64,000 bases of DNA from assembly GCF_003027925.1 (NCBI RefSeq), contig NZ_PYPS01000005.1, forward strand, positions 184,577-248,576, written 5' to 3'. This document shows positions 26,334 through 34,939 of this stretch, in pieces. This DNA is from Micromonospora sp. RP3T (lineage in GTDB: Bacteria > Actinomycetota > Actinomycetes > Mycobacteriales > Micromonosporaceae). How positions within the stretch are numbered: the first letter of the stretch is position 1; every line of letters begins with the position of its first letter. Position numbers and translations under genes: made by a program. The notes beneath the pieces were generated by a model. That model had not been told where the DNA came from. It saw only the letters and a list, made by a program, of their open reading frames with translations, and ran no database searches.

Positions 26334-26771
26334 GTGAGCGCGACCGCTGGTCAGGCCGCCGACGGGGTACGCAGCCTGGCGGACCGGTTCGGGATCGAGC
26401 CGGGCATGGTCGTCATGGAGATGGGCTACGACGACGACGTCGACTCCGATCTCCGGGACGCCCTGACCGACCGCTGTGGAGAACTGGTCGACGAGGACAC
26501 CGACGAGGTGGTCGACGCGGTTCTGGTCTGGCACCGGGACGGCGACGGTGACCTCTTCGAGCTCCTCGTCGACGCCCTCGGCCCGCTGGCGGACAACGGC
26601 GTGGTGTGGCTCCTGACCCCCAAGGCCGGCCGGGACGGCCACGTCGAGCCGAGCGAGGTCGCGGAGAGCGCCCAGACCGCCGGCCTCCAGCAGACCTCCA
26701 CCATCAACGCGGGCCGCGACTGGAGCGGCGCCCGCCTCGTGCTCCGGCGCGGGTCCAAGAGCAAGAAGTAG
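26334..26771 (+). CDS. DUF3052 family protein
   Basis: The 145-residue acidic protein matches DUF3052, a family of unknown function in actinobacteria that lies beside ahpE and aceE in several genera. It has a DLFELLVDALGPLADNGVVWLLTPK core and ends in a basic tail (RRGSKSKK). The start is GTG 26334 because AGGAGG lies 9 nt upstream. Its stop is 8 nt before the ahpE start, so both are probably co-transcribed. Confidence 0.85.
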   Translation: MSATAGQAADGVRSLADRFGIEPGMVVMEMGYDDDVDSDLRDALTDRCGELVDEDTDEVVDAVLVWHRDGDGDLFELLVDALGPLADNGVVWLLTPKAGRDGHVEPSEVAESAQTAGLQQTSTINAGRDWSGARLVLRRGSKSKK

Positions 26772-26779
26772 GAGCACAC

Positions 26780-27247
26780 ATGCCCATCAAGGTTGGCGCC
26801 GAGGCGCCGGATTTCCTGCTCAAGGACCAGAACAACCAGGAGGTTCGACTCTCCGACCTGCGCGGTCGCAAGACCGTGCTGCTGGTCTTCTACCCGCTCG
26901 CCTTCACCGGCATCTGCCAGGGTGAGTTGTGCGAGGTGCGGGACAACCTCAACGAGTACGTCAACGACGACGTCCAGGTGCTGACCGTCAGCGTCGACTC
27001 GGTCTACGCCCACAAGATCTGGGCCGACCGGGAGGGCTACCAGTTCCCGCTGCTGGCCGACTTCTGGCCGCACGGCGCGGTGGCCCAGGCGTACGGCGTC
27101 TTCAACGAGGTCGCCGGCATCGCCAACCGGGGCACCTTCGTCATCGACAAGGCCGGCGTGATCCGCTTCGCCGAGATGAACATGCCCGGCGAGGCGCGCG
27201 ACCAGCAAGGTTGGCGCAAGGCGCTGACCGAGGCCGTCGCCGCCTGA
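26780..27247 (+). CDS. ahpE: Peroxiredoxin, AhpE type
   Basis: AhpE-type 1-Cys peroxiredoxins reduce peroxides and peroxynitrite in the cytoplasm with mycothiol/mycoredoxin as reductant in actinobacteria. The 155-residue protein has the thioredoxin fold and the active-site segment FYPLAFTGICQGELC; the peroxidatic residue is the first Cys (about position 45), and the second Cys four residues on is typical of the AhpE group. The ATG is preceded by GGAG overlapping the end of the DUF3052 gene. A strong hairpin follows the stop. Confidence 0.92.
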   Translation: MPIKVGAEAPDFLLKDQNNQEVRLSDLRGRKTVLLVFYPLAFTGICQGELCEVRDNLNEYVNDDVQVLTVSVDSVYAHKIWADREGYQFPLLADFWPHGAVAQAYGVFNEVAGIANRGTFVIDKAGVIRFAEMNMPGEARDQQGWRKALTEAVAA

Positions 27248-27272
27248 GCCACCCCGAACACGTCGTTCGACC

Positions 27273-27309
27273 GGGCCGGAGGCGGCAGGTAAGCTTGCCG
27301 CTCCGGCCC
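27273..27309 (+). terminator. Strong hairpin after ahpE
   Basis: GGGCCGGA-G-GCGGCA pairs with TGCCGCTCCGGCCC through about 14 bp with one bulge; the loop contains AAGCT. It ends 17 nt before the tRNA gene. Confidence 0.65.
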
Positions 27310-27325
27310 GCCGTACGGGCGTTCC

Positions 27326-27400
27326 GGGCGCGTAGCTCAGTGGGAGAGCACTCGCCTTACAAGCGAGGGGTCGCAGGTTCGAAACCTGCCGCGCCCACCA
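27326..27400 (+). tRNA. tRNA-Val (anticodon UAC)
   Basis: The acceptor stem GGGCGCG pairs with CGCGCCC, the anticodon stem CTCGC/GCGAG encloses loop CTTACAA with anticodon TAC, and the T arm is GCAGG-TTCGAAA-CCTGC. The 3' CCA is encoded at 27398-27400. It reads valine GUA and wobble-related codons. Confidence 0.97.
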
Positions 27401-27788
27401 CCTTCCGGACCAGCCCCACCACGCCGCCGTGCACGAGGGACAGGCCACTCAGTTCGCCGACCGCCACCCAGGCGATGTCGTCATGCTCGTCGGGCGCACA
27501 GTTGGTCGGAGCGCCGACCCAGTCCCCGACGTGCCAGACGGCCACGTGAACGGCGTCCTCGCCGCTGCCCAGGTGCAGGTCACCCAGGCGTGACGAGGAC
27601 TCCGCCACGATGCGGACACCGATCTCCTCGTGCATCTCCCGCGCGAGGGCCTGTCGCTCCGACTCACCCGCCTCGACGTGCCCGCCGGGAAGATCCCAGA
27701 GATCCGGGTAGGCCCGCCGGCTCGGACTGCGGTGCACCAGCAGGACCGCGCCGTTCTCCACGAGCGCCCCGATGACGACGACATGCAT
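27357..27788 (-). CDS. Nudix hydrolase whose end overlaps the tRNA-Val gene in antisense
   Basis: Nudix enzymes cleave nucleoside diphosphates linked to another group. The 143-residue protein has a full Nudix box, GGHVEAGESERQALAREMHEEIGV in pattern GX5EX7REUXEEXGU, with metal-binding glutamates in REMHEE. No clear ribosome site was found; ATG 27788 (MHVVVIG) fits the family best. The last residues GAAGFEPATPRL are encoded by the strand opposite the tRNA, and the stop lies within the tRNA anticodon arm. The natural end of the domain is probably just before, so read-through into the tRNA is a genome accident rather than a function. Confidence 0.82.
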   Translation of the reverse strand: MHVVVIGALVENGAVLLVHRSPSRRAYPDLWDLPGGHVEAGESERQALAREMHEEIGVRIVAESSSRLGDLHLGSGEDAVHVAVWHVGDWVGAPTNCAPDEHDDIAWVAVGELSGLSLVHGGVVGLVRKVVGAAGFEPATPRL

Positions 27789-27893
27789 GGCCGGGATTGG
27801 AACACAGGGGTGCGTCAAGGTGGCGCCCACCTCGGGCTCGGCCGACGTCGGCGGGCGGGAGCGGGAACGGGAACGGCACTACCTGAGCACGAT

Positions 27894-27927
27894 ATGACTC
27901 CTCGTCATATTTATGACTCAGGGGTAT
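27894..27927. repeat. 34-bp GTCATA-core palindrome, copy 2
   Basis: The core GTCATATTTATGAC (27904-27917) is perfect and outer arms match imperfectly, 10 of 16 pairs. Read on the minus strand it shares with copy 1 the order AT-CC-CCTG-GTCATAAATATGAC-AGGAG-CAT. It lies upstream of the Nudix gene and downstream of the GH15 gene. Confidence 0.65.
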
Positions 27928-28014
27928 GACGCTGACCGGCAGATGCTCCTTGCCTGACATGACGCGGAGTAATCACATTTCTCGTTGCTGCCCGGATCGG
28001 CGGCGTGAGTCGCC

Positions 28015-29895
28015 CTACTGGCGGCGTCGGGCGTCCGCCTCGGCGTCGAGCAGCTCGTTCAGCGCCAGCGCCGAGTTGATCAGGGAGAGGTGGCTGAACG
28101 CCTGCGGGTAGTTGCCGATCTGCTCACCGGTCGCGGCGATCTCCTCGGCGTACAGGCCGAGGTGGTTGCTGAACGTGAACATCTTCTCGAACGTCAGTCT
28201 TGCGTCGTCCAGCCGGCCGGTGCGGGCCAGCGCCTCGACGTACCAGAACGTGCACATGTTGAACGTGCCCTCGTGGCCGGGGAGTCCGTCGGGGGAGTGC
28301 TCCGGGTCGTACCGGTGGACCAGGCTGTCGGAGACCAGGTCACGTTCGATCGACGCCAGCGTGGACTTCCACAGCGGGTCACTCGGCGTGATGAAGCCGA
28401 CCGCCGGCATCGCCAGCAGCGCGGCGTCCAGCACGTTCTCGTCGTACGCCTGCACGAAGCTGCCGCGTTCCCGGTGGTAGCCGCGGGCCATGACCTGGTT
28501 GTAGATCCGGTTGCGCTGCTCGGTCCAGCAGGACATGTCCCCGGGGCGGCCGGTGCGGGTGGCCAGCCGGATGGCCCGGTCCAGCGCCACCCAGGACATC
28601 ACCCGCCCGAACGTGTAGTTGCGGGGGTGGTGGCGGCTCTCCCAGATGCCGGCGTCGCGCTGGTCCCAGTTGTGGCAGAGCCAGTCGACGAGCCGGACGG
28701 TGCTCTTCCACACCTGGTGCGACACCCGGATGCCCTGCTCGTCGGCGAGGTGCATGGCGTAGAGCGCCTCGCCGTGGATGTCGAGCTGGAGCTGGTCGGC
28801 AGCGCCGTTGCCGATCCGCACCGGCCGGGAACCGCGATAGCCCTCCAGGTGGTCGAGGACCTCCTCGTGCAGGTCGGAGGAGCCGTCCACCCGATACATG
28901 ATCTTCAGTGGGTCCTGGTGGTCGCCGGCCTCGCGGATCCGCTCGTCCAGCCAGTCCATGTAGCGGCTGACCTCCTCGGTGAACCCGAGGCCGAGCAACG
29001 CGTGCACGGAGAACGACGTGTCGCGTACCCAGGTGTAGCGGTAGTCCCAGTTGCGGGTGCCGCCGACCAGCTCGGGCAACGCGGCGGTGGGCGCGGCGAT
29101 CATCGCGCCGGTCGGCGCGTACGTCATGAGCTTGAGCGTGATGGCGGAGCGTTCGACCATCTCCCGCCAGCGGCCGGTGTAGCGGGACCGCTCGACCCAG
29201 CGCCGCCAGTAGTCGCGGGTCCACTCGAACATGCCCTGGACCTCTTCCGGCGGGATGACCCGGGGCTCGGCCCCCTCCGTCTCCAGGACCACCCCGCCGG
29301 TGTCGCCCTCGTTCAGCGTGCCGTGGGCGATCAGGTCACCGTCCTCCAGCCGGACGTCACCGCCCTGGGCGAGGAGCTGCCGCACCGGGTCGACCGGGTT
29401 GAACGTGAGCGACGCCGACCGGCTGCGGAACACGTACCCGTTCTGGTGCCGTTCCAGGGTGTGCGGCTGGCGCGCGTAGTCGAACCGGGGACGGCACTCC
29501 ACCCGGAAGCGCATGCTGCCGCGGACCATGTTGACCATGCGGACCAGGCGGTGCGTGTCGGTCGCCCGCTCACCCGTGACCGGCATGAAGTCCATCACCT
29601 CGGCGACGCCGTCCGCGCTGATGAACCGCGTGATCAGGATCGGTGTGCCGGGCAGGTAGAGCTGCTTGGTGACGTACCGGACGTCGTGCGGGGCGATCCG
29701 GAAGTAGCCGCCCTTCTCCCGGTCCAGCAGCGCGGCGAAGACGCTCGGCGAGTCGAAGCGCGGCGCGCAGAACCAGTCGATCGTCCCGTCGCAGGTCACC
29801 AGCGCGGCGGTCTGCAGGTCGCCGATGAGCCCGTGATCCTCGATCGCCGGATAGCTCTCCACGTCGCCCCCCGGTGTCGACTGCCTCCTGCGCAT
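28015..29895 (-). CDS. Glycoside hydrolase family 15 (glucoamylase/trehalase-like)
   Basis: The 626-residue protein is a cytoplasmic actinobacterial GH15 enzyme, with an N-terminal beta-sandwich (about 1-230) and an (alpha/alpha)6 barrel. Motifs seen are GLIGDLQTAALVTCDGTIDWFC at the start, TRNWDYRYTWVRDTSFSVHALL in the barrel, which contributes substrate binding, and GHEGTFNMCTFWYVEALAR toward the end with a catalytic Glu. Mycobacterial relatives of this architecture hydrolyse trehalose, others act on malto-oligosaccharides; the sequence does not decide between them. No signal peptide. Confidence 0.9.
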   Translation of the reverse strand: MRRRQSTPGGDVESYPAIEDHGLIGDLQTAALVTCDGTIDWFCAPRFDSPSVFAALLDREKGGYFRIAPHDVRYVTKQLYLPGTPILITRFISADGVAEVMDFMPVTGERATDTHRLVRMVNMVRGSMRFRVECRPRFDYARQPHTLERHQNGYVFRSRSASLTFNPVDPVRQLLAQGGDVRLEDGDLIAHGTLNEGDTGGVVLETEGAEPRVIPPEEVQGMFEWTRDYWRRWVERSRYTGRWREMVERSAITLKLMTYAPTGAMIAAPTAALPELVGGTRNWDYRYTWVRDTSFSVHALLGLGFTEEVSRYMDWLDERIREAGDHQDPLKIMYRVDGSSDLHEEVLDHLEGYRGSRPVRIGNGAADQLQLDIHGEALYAMHLADEQGIRVSHQVWKSTVRLVDWLCHNWDQRDAGIWESRHHPRNYTFGRVMSWVALDRAIRLATRTGRPGDMSCWTEQRNRIYNQVMARGYHRERGSFVQAYDENVLDAALLAMPAVGFITPSDPLWKSTLASIERDLVSDSLVHRYDPEHSPDGLPGHEGTFNMCTFWYVEALARTGRLDDARLTFEKMFTFSNHLGLYAEEIAATGEQIGNYPQAFSHLSLINSALALNELLDAEADARRRQ

Positions 29896-29921
29896 TCCAA
29901 CCTAGGGGAAGAATTGTCAGG

Positions 29922-30896
29922 TTAGGGCCGTTTCGCGGTCCGCCGCCCGCCGCCCGCCTCGACCGCCGCGCGCGTCTCCGCGGCCACCAGATCCGCGTTG
30001 ATCATCGCGGCCGTCCGGGCGCCGGCCGCCGCCGCGGCTCCGACCTGCGCGGACAGGTCGGTCACGTTCCCCGCCACCCACACCCCGGGAACCTCGGTAC
30101 GCCCCGCCGGGTCGGCCGGCACGTACTCGCCCGAACCGCTCTCATGCGGCGCCACGCGCAGCCCCAGCGTGGCCAGGAACCCGGCCCGCGCCACCATCCG
30201 GGGCGCGACGGTCAGCACCTCCCGGCTGACCGTGCGGCCGTCGCGCAGGCGCACCCCGGTCAACCGGTCCCCGACCACCTCGACGGCCGCGACCTCGCCC
30301 TCGACCACCGGCACGCCGCGCGCGGCGAGCTGCTCCGCCTGCTCGTCGGTGAGCGGCGGCGCGGTGTGGCGGAGATAGACCACGTCGTCGCTCCACTGCC
30401 GGAACAGCAGCACCTGGTGCACCGACATCGGGCCGCTGCCGATCACCCCGATCGGCCGGTCACGTACCTCCCACCCGTGGCAGTACGGGCAGTGCACCAG
30501 ATCCCGGCCCCAGCGCTCGCGCAACCCGGCCACCTCCGGCAGCTCGTCGACCAGGCCGGTGGCCACCAGCACCTGGCCGGCCCGCACCCGACGACCGTCG
30601 GCCAGCGCCACGTCGAACCCCTCGCCGTCGCGGGTCACCGTCTCGACCTCGCCGGTGAGCAGGTGACCGCCGTAGCGGCGGACCTCGTCGCGCCCGCGTG
30701 CCAGCAGCTCGGCCGGCGGCACGCCGTCGAGACCCAGCAGCGCGTGCACCCCGTCGGCCGGCGCGTTGCGCGGGCTGCCCCCATCGACCACCAGCACCGA
30801 CCGGCGCGCCCGAGCCAGCATCAGCGCGCCGCTCAGACCGGCTGCGCCGCCGCCGATCACCAACACCTCGTAGCCGTCCTGCCGTATCTCGGTCAT
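29922..30896 (-). CDS. Thioredoxin reductase-like FAD/NAD(P) oxidoreductase
   Basis: The 324-residue flavoprotein has FAD-binding GGGAAGLSGALMLARA, the CPYCHG motif near residue 140 and a second dinucleotide site IGVIGSGPMS. The spacing is that of thioredoxin reductases, but the motif CPYCHG differs from the CATC of true TrxR and is usual in the related group that acts on small disulfides or natural products. It diverges from an XRE-cupin regulator with a shared palindrome, so is probably controlled by it. GGAGG lies 8 nt before ATG 30896. Confidence 0.86.
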   Translation of the reverse strand: MTEIRQDGYEVLVIGGGAAGLSGALMLARARRSVLVVDGGSPRNAPADGVHALLGLDGVPPAELLARGRDEVRRYGGHLLTGEVETVTRDGEGFDVALADGRRVRAGQVLVATGLVDELPEVAGLRERWGRDLVHCPYCHGWEVRDRPIGVIGSGPMSVHQVLLFRQWSDDVVYLRHTAPPLTDEQAEQLAARGVPVVEGEVAAVEVVGDRLTGVRLRDGRTVSREVLTVAPRMVARAGFLATLGLRVAPHESGSGEYVPADPAGRTEVPGVWVAGNVTDLSAQVGAAAAAGARTAAMINADLVAAETRAAVEAGGGRRTAKRP

Positions 30897-30909
30897 CGTG
30901 ACCACCTCC

Positions 30910-30966
30910 GCGCCCAGCGTGCGACGACCCTGGGCGCGGAAGCAAACCTTGTTGCCAACGTGGCAA
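30910..30966. promoter_or_regulatory. Divergent promoter with operator palindromes
   Basis: TTGCCA-ACG-TGGCAA at 30952-30966 is a perfect palindrome, and CGCGCCCAG/CTGGGCGCG pairs at about 30909-30938. Both lie in the 79-nt gap between the reductase gene and the XRE-cupin regulator; the first is a good candidate for that regulator's own operator. Confidence 0.6.
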
Positions 30967-30975
30967 ACTGGCGGG

Positions 30976-31560
30976 ATGGATGACGACCTCGACCGGGCGC
31001 TCGACGCGGTCGGCCCCCGCCTGCGCGCGTTGCGCCGCGAGCGGGAGACCACGCTCGCCGACCTCTCCGCCACGACCGGCATCTCGGTGAGCACGCTGTC
31101 CCGGCTGGAGTCCGGCGGCCGGCGGCCCACGCTGGAGCTGCTCCTTCCGCTGGCCAAGGCGTACGGCGTCGCCCTGGACGAACTGGTCGGCGCGCCACCC
31201 ACCGGCGACCCCCGGATCCACCTGCGGCCGGTCGCCGCGCACGGGATGACCATGCTGCCGCTCACCCGGCGGCCCGGCGGCATCCAGGCGTACAAGCTGA
31301 TCATCCCGGCCGGCGGCCGGGCCGAGCCCGACCCGAAGACCCACGAGGGGTACGAGTGGGTCTACGTGCTCAACGGGCACTTGCGTCTGGTGCTCGGCGA
31401 GCACGACCTGGTGCTCGTGCCCGGCGAGGCGGCCGAGTTCGACACCCGCGTCCCGCACTGGTTCGGCCGTGCCGACGCCGACGGCGTGGAGTTCCTCAGC
31501 CTCTTCGGCAGCCAGGGCGAGCGGGCCCACCTGCGGGCCCGCCCCCGCGGCCGGGAGTGA
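30976..31560 (+). CDS. XRE-type regulator with C-terminal cupin domain
   Basis: The 194-residue protein has an N-terminal helix-turn-helix (LADLSATTGISVSTLSRLESGGRRPTLELL) and a small-barrel cupin from about 100-185 with THEGYEWVYVLNGHLRL and a metal-site-like HWFGRADADG. Regulators of this design sense a small molecule or metal in the cupin and usually repress adjacent genes. The divergent neighbour is the thioredoxin reductase-like gene. A hydrolase gene follows 40 nt downstream. Start at ATG 30976. Confidence 0.88.
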   Translation: MDDDLDRALDAVGPRLRALRRERETTLADLSATTGISVSTLSRLESGGRRPTLELLLPLAKAYGVALDELVGAPPTGDPRIHLRPVAAHGMTMLPLTRRPGGIQAYKLIIPAGGRAEPDPKTHEGYEWVYVLNGHLRLVLGEHDLVLVPGEAAEFDTRVPHWFGRADADGVEFLSLFGSQGERAHLRARPRGRE

Positions 31561-31600
31561 TCCCGCCCCGGAGCGCCGGCCGGGGCGGCACGATCAGCGG

Positions 31601-32398
31601 GTGAGCTATGCGGACGTGCGCGGACTGCGGATCTGGTACGAGGTGCACGGCACCGGCAAGCCGCTGGTCCTGCTGCACGGCTCCTACGGGTCGACCGGGA
31701 CGTTCGCCCCGGTCCGGTCCGCGCTGGCGGCGCGCCGGCGGCTGATCGCGGTCGACCTGCGGGGCCACGGCCGCACCGCCGGCGTGGACCGGCCCCTGCG
31801 GTACGAGTCGATGGCCGACGACGTGGCCGGGCTGCTGCGGCACCTCGACCTGCCCGAGGTCGACCTGCTCGGCTACTCGCTCGGCGGCGGCGTGGCCCTG
31901 CGTACCGCGATCCGGCATCCCGCGCTGGTCCGCCGCCTGGTCCTGGTCTCCACGCCGTTCCGGCGCGGCGGCTGGCACCCGCGGGTGCTGGCCGCGATGT
32001 CCACGCACGACGAACGCGCCGCCGAACGGATGCGGGGCACCCCGCCGTACGAGCGGTACGCGGAGGTCGCGCCCCGGCCGCAGGACTGGCCGGCGCTCTG
32101 GGCGCGCAGCGGTGAGCTGCTGCGCCGCGACTACGACTGGTCGGCCGAGGTGGCCGCGCTGCCGATGCCGGTGCTGCTGGTCTTCGCGGACGCCGACGCC
32201 ATCCCGATGAGTCACGTGGCCGAGTTCTTCGGCCTGCTCGGTGGCGGCCACCGGGACCCGGGCGACGACGGATCGGACCGTCCCGCGTCCCGGTTGGCCG
32301 TGCTGCCCGGCCTGACCCACGACGAGGTGGTGGCGTCGCCCGCGCTGCCGGCGGCGGTGCTGCCGTTCCTCACGCACGTGGCGCGCGCCCCCGGCTGA
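31601..32398 (+). CDS. Alpha/beta hydrolase
   Basis: The 265-residue protein has the hydrolase fold with oxyanion LLHGSYG, nucleophile Ser in GYSLGGG and the likely catalytic His in GLTHDEVV; an Asp in FADADAIP completes the triad. It is cytoplasmic. Substrate is not evident. GTG 31601 lies 40 nt after the XRE-cupin gene and could be in the same operon, or be driven by its own CACGAT-like box 6 nt upstream. Confidence 0.85.
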   Translation: MSYADVRGLRIWYEVHGTGKPLVLLHGSYGSTGTFAPVRSALAARRRLIAVDLRGHGRTAGVDRPLRYESMADDVAGLLRHLDLPEVDLLGYSLGGGVALRTAIRHPALVRRLVLVSTPFRRGGWHPRVLAAMSTHDERAAERMRGTPPYERYAEVAPRPQDWPALWARSGELLRRDYDWSAEVAALPMPVLLVFADADAIPMSHVAEFFGLLGGGHRDPGDDGSDRPASRLAVLPGLTHDEVVASPALPAAVLPFLTHVARAPG

Positions 32399-32557
32399 CC
32401 GAACCGCGTCGACCGCGGCGTGGACCGGCTCGTCGCCGGACGCCACGTCTGCGAAACCGTCGGCCGGCATCACGATCGGCCATCCGCAACGACCCCGCAC
32501 CGGAATGAACGCCGGCCGACCGGCTGATGGCCGAGGGCTATCCTCGGAGGACAGGCC

Positions 32558-33793
32558 GTGGGTCAGCTGACGAGGTGGTCGATGCTGAAGGATCTGGCTG
32601 CGGATCGGCATGCGCAGGTGGACACCCGTCGCCGCAACCTCGGCGCGCTGCTCCGCCGGGTCCATCTGGGCGGCGCGGCCTCCCGCGTCGAGCTGGCCGA
32701 CTGGCTGGGCGTCAACCGCAGCACGGTCATGGCGCTCACGGCGGACCTCGCGGCGGCCGGCCTGGTGCGGGAGGTGCCCGCCACGACGAGCGGTCGGGCG
32801 GGACGTCCGTCGTTCGTGGTCCGCCCGGAATCGGAAGCCGTCCACGTCCTCGCCTTCGACATCGCGGTGGACCGGCTCGTGGCCGCCCGCGTCGACCTGG
32901 GCGGGACGGTCTCGGCCCGGCTCGAGGCGACCCGGGCCCGCGCCGGGGCCGACCTCGACGCGGTGGTGTCCGTGCTCGCCGACTTCGGGCGGGCGCTGCA
33001 CCACGACGCGCCGCCGACGTCGGTGTGCGTGGGCATCGGCGCGTCCTACTGCGGGATGATCCGGCCCGGGGACGGGATGGTCCGCTTCGGGCCGGACCTG
33101 GGGTGGGTGGACCAGGCGTTCGGCGCGGAACTGGCCCGCCGGCTGGATCTCGGCCTGCCGGTGCTGGTCGGCAACGAGGCCCACCTGGGCGCGATGGCCG
33201 AGCACCGACGCGGCGCCGGCGTCGGCGCGCAGAACCTGATCTACCTGCACGGTGACGTCGGCGTGGGCGGCGGGATCATCGTCGGCGGGGACCTGCTCGA
33301 CGGCGACGGCGGGTACGGTTCCGAGGTCGGGCACATGCTGGTCAACCCGTACCGGGGGCGGCCCTGTGGCTGCGGCTCGCGCGGGTGCCTGGAGGCCGAG
33401 GTGGGTGAGCGGGCGCTGCTCGACGAGGCCGGCCGCCCGGCCGACCACCGGGGGCGCGAGGCGGTGCGCGCCGTGGTCGTCGCCGCCGAGCAGGGGGATG
33501 CCGCGGCCCGCGAGGCGCTGCGGCGCATCGGTGACTGGCTGGGCATCGGCGTGGCGAACCTGATCAACCTGTTCAACCCCGGCGTGGTGATCTTCGGCGG
33601 GACGCTGCGCGAGGTGTTCCCGGGCACCGCGGCCCAGCAGGTCCGCAACCGGATCGCCGCCAACGTGCTCCCCGTCTCGCGCGACAAGGCCCACCTGCGC
33701 GTCTCCGCGCTGGGCTACGACGCCACCCTGATCGGCGCCGCCGAACTCGCCTTCACCCCGCTACTGACCAACCCCCTCGCCCCCCGCCCCTGA
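32558..33793 (+). CDS. ROK-family transcriptional regulator/sugar kinase
   Basis: The 411-residue protein has an N-terminal winged helix (LADWLGVNRSTVMALTADLAAAGLVREV) followed by the ROK kinase-like fold. The zinc-binding signature CGCGSRGCLEAE near residue 275 and the ATP/sugar motif HGDVGVGGGIIVGG are present. Such proteins repress sugar-use genes when the sugar is absent. GTG 32558 has GGAGGA upstream and ATG 32582 has GAGG upstream; either could be used. No transporter is adjacent, so its regulon is elsewhere. Confidence 0.87.
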   Translation: MGQLTRWSMLKDLAADRHAQVDTRRRNLGALLRRVHLGGAASRVELADWLGVNRSTVMALTADLAAAGLVREVPATTSGRAGRPSFVVRPESEAVHVLAFDIAVDRLVAARVDLGGTVSARLEATRARAGADLDAVVSVLADFGRALHHDAPPTSVCVGIGASYCGMIRPGDGMVRFGPDLGWVDQAFGAELARRLDLGLPVLVGNEAHLGAMAEHRRGAGVGAQNLIYLHGDVGVGGGIIVGGDLLDGDGGYGSEVGHMLVNPYRGRPCGCGSRGCLEAEVGERALLDEAGRPADHRGREAVRAVVVAAEQGDAAAREALRRIGDWLGIGVANLINLFNPGVVIFGGTLREVFPGTAAQQVRNRIAANVLPVSRDKAHLRVSALGYDATLIGAAELAFTPLLTNPLAPRP

Positions 33794-33809
33794 CCCCCCA
33801 CCCGTTTGT

Positions 33810-33878
33810 CGATCTTGCAGAAGTGGCCCGGGCGGAAAGGGCGTATCGGGCTTCCGGGGGGCCGCAACCGCAAGATCG
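33810..33878. repeat. CAAGATC-type hairpin element H2
   Basis: CGATCTTGC and GCAAGATCG form the ends; inside, CTTGCAGAAGTGGCCC and TCCGGGGGGCCG line up with the copy inside the E1 gene. It lies between the convergent ROK and phosphotransferase genes. Confidence 0.65.
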
Positions 33879-33906
33879 CCGAGGTGGTTGGGGACGGTGG
33901 GCAGGG

Positions 33907-34845
33907 TCAGGGGTTCAGGCGGCGGGTCAGCCAGGGGAGCAGGGCGTCGGCCTGGAGTCGCTGGAACGCGCGCACGGTCGGGATGCCGGGCGGCGGTGGT
34001 CGACGGGCGCCGTCCAGGAAGAAGCCGGTGAGGCCGGCCAGCACCCCGGTCAGATCGGCCGGGTCGACGCGCGCGGTGAGCGGCCGGGAGTCCAGTAGGG
34101 CGTCCGGGTCGTGGCCGCCGTACACCTGCACGTTGACGACGGTGAGCAGGGTGTCCAGCCAGGTCGGCCCGCGACAGGCCCAGGGCCAGTCGACCACGGT
34201 GACCCGACCGTCCGGGCCGAGCAGCAGGTTGTCGGCGCGGACGTCGAGGTGGCAGAGCGTGTCGCCGCCCAGCGCGGCGAGGCCGCGGTCGGCGGCGGCG
34301 CACAGCTCGGCCAGGTGGTCGCGGGCCCACGGGTCGAGATCGGCGGGCGGATCGTCGGCGAGGCGTCGCCAGCCGGCGAAGTCGTGGCCGAGCGCCTCGG
34401 CCGCGGTGGTGGTCGCGACCGTGGGGGCCGGGGTGAGCGTCGCGGCCATCGTCTCCAGCGTGGACAGCACGACGGCCAGTTCGCCGGCGTCCCACGGGGT
34501 GACCGGGTGCCGGCCCTCGACGTCGGCGTAGACCAGCGCGATCCACTCGCCGTCGTCGTGGCTGCCGAGCAGCCGGGGCGTCGGCGCGGCCGGCGGCAGC
34601 GCGGCGGCGATCCGGGCCTCCGCGCGGTGCATGGTCGGTGTGTGCTGGTTCTGCGCGGGGCTGACCGCCTTGACGAAGGCTCGTCCGCCGCGCGCGGTGC
34701 GGACCCGGTCGGCGGTGCCGGGGGAGAAGCCGCCCGGCTGCGACTCCGCCGCCACCACCCGGTCGTCGAGGATGGCCTCGACCGCGGCGCGTACGTGGGC
34801 CGGCAGCTCGTGCCAGTGGAGTCGGTTCTTCGTCGGGCTGTTCAC
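33907..34845 (-). CDS. Aminoglycoside phosphotransferase-fold kinase
   Basis: This 312-residue protein of the APH/choline-kinase fold has the catalytic loop CHLDVRADNLLLG (HxDxxxxN) and the metal-binding DWPWACRGP that replaces the usual DFxxA. The substrate may be a small alcohol or sugar; there is no sign of a resistance context. GTG 34845 (VNSPTKNRLHWH) is preferred over an upstream ATG 34881 as the family start. Confidence 0.82.
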   Translation of the reverse strand: MNSPTKNRLHWHELPAHVRAAVEAILDDRVVAAESQPGGFSPGTADRVRTARGGRAFVKAVSPAQNQHTPTMHRAEARIAAALPPAAPTPRLLGSHDDGEWIALVYADVEGRHPVTPWDAGELAVVLSTLETMAATLTPAPTVATTTAAEALGHDFAGWRRLADDPPADLDPWARDHLAELCAAADRGLAALGGDTLCHLDVRADNLLLGPDGRVTVVDWPWACRGPTWLDTLLTVVNVQVYGGHDPDALLDSRPLTARVDPADLTGVLAGLTGFFLDGARRPPPPGIPTVRAFQRLQADALLPWLTRRLNP

Positions 34846-34885
34846 CCGTTCCACGGTGCGCGCCGCCCGCCCGCCGGACAACCGA

Positions 34886-34939
34886 GTTAAGCGGGGCCCC
34901 CGCCTCTACCGAATGCGTTAACAGGGGGCCCCTCCTTTC
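34886..34939 (-). repeat. GGGGCCC element, copy C
   Basis: Reads GTTAAGCGGGGCCCC, CGCCTCTACCGAATGCG, TTAACAGGGGGCCCC, TCCTTTC. It lies between two minus-strand genes and touches the stop codon of the upstream RibD-like gene. Confidence 0.8.

Noticed and set aside
33907..34845. Aminoglycoside resistance gene
   Set aside because: It has the kinase fold of that family, but no linked resistance gene or mobile element and the DFxxA motif differs; a housekeeping small-molecule kinase is more likely.
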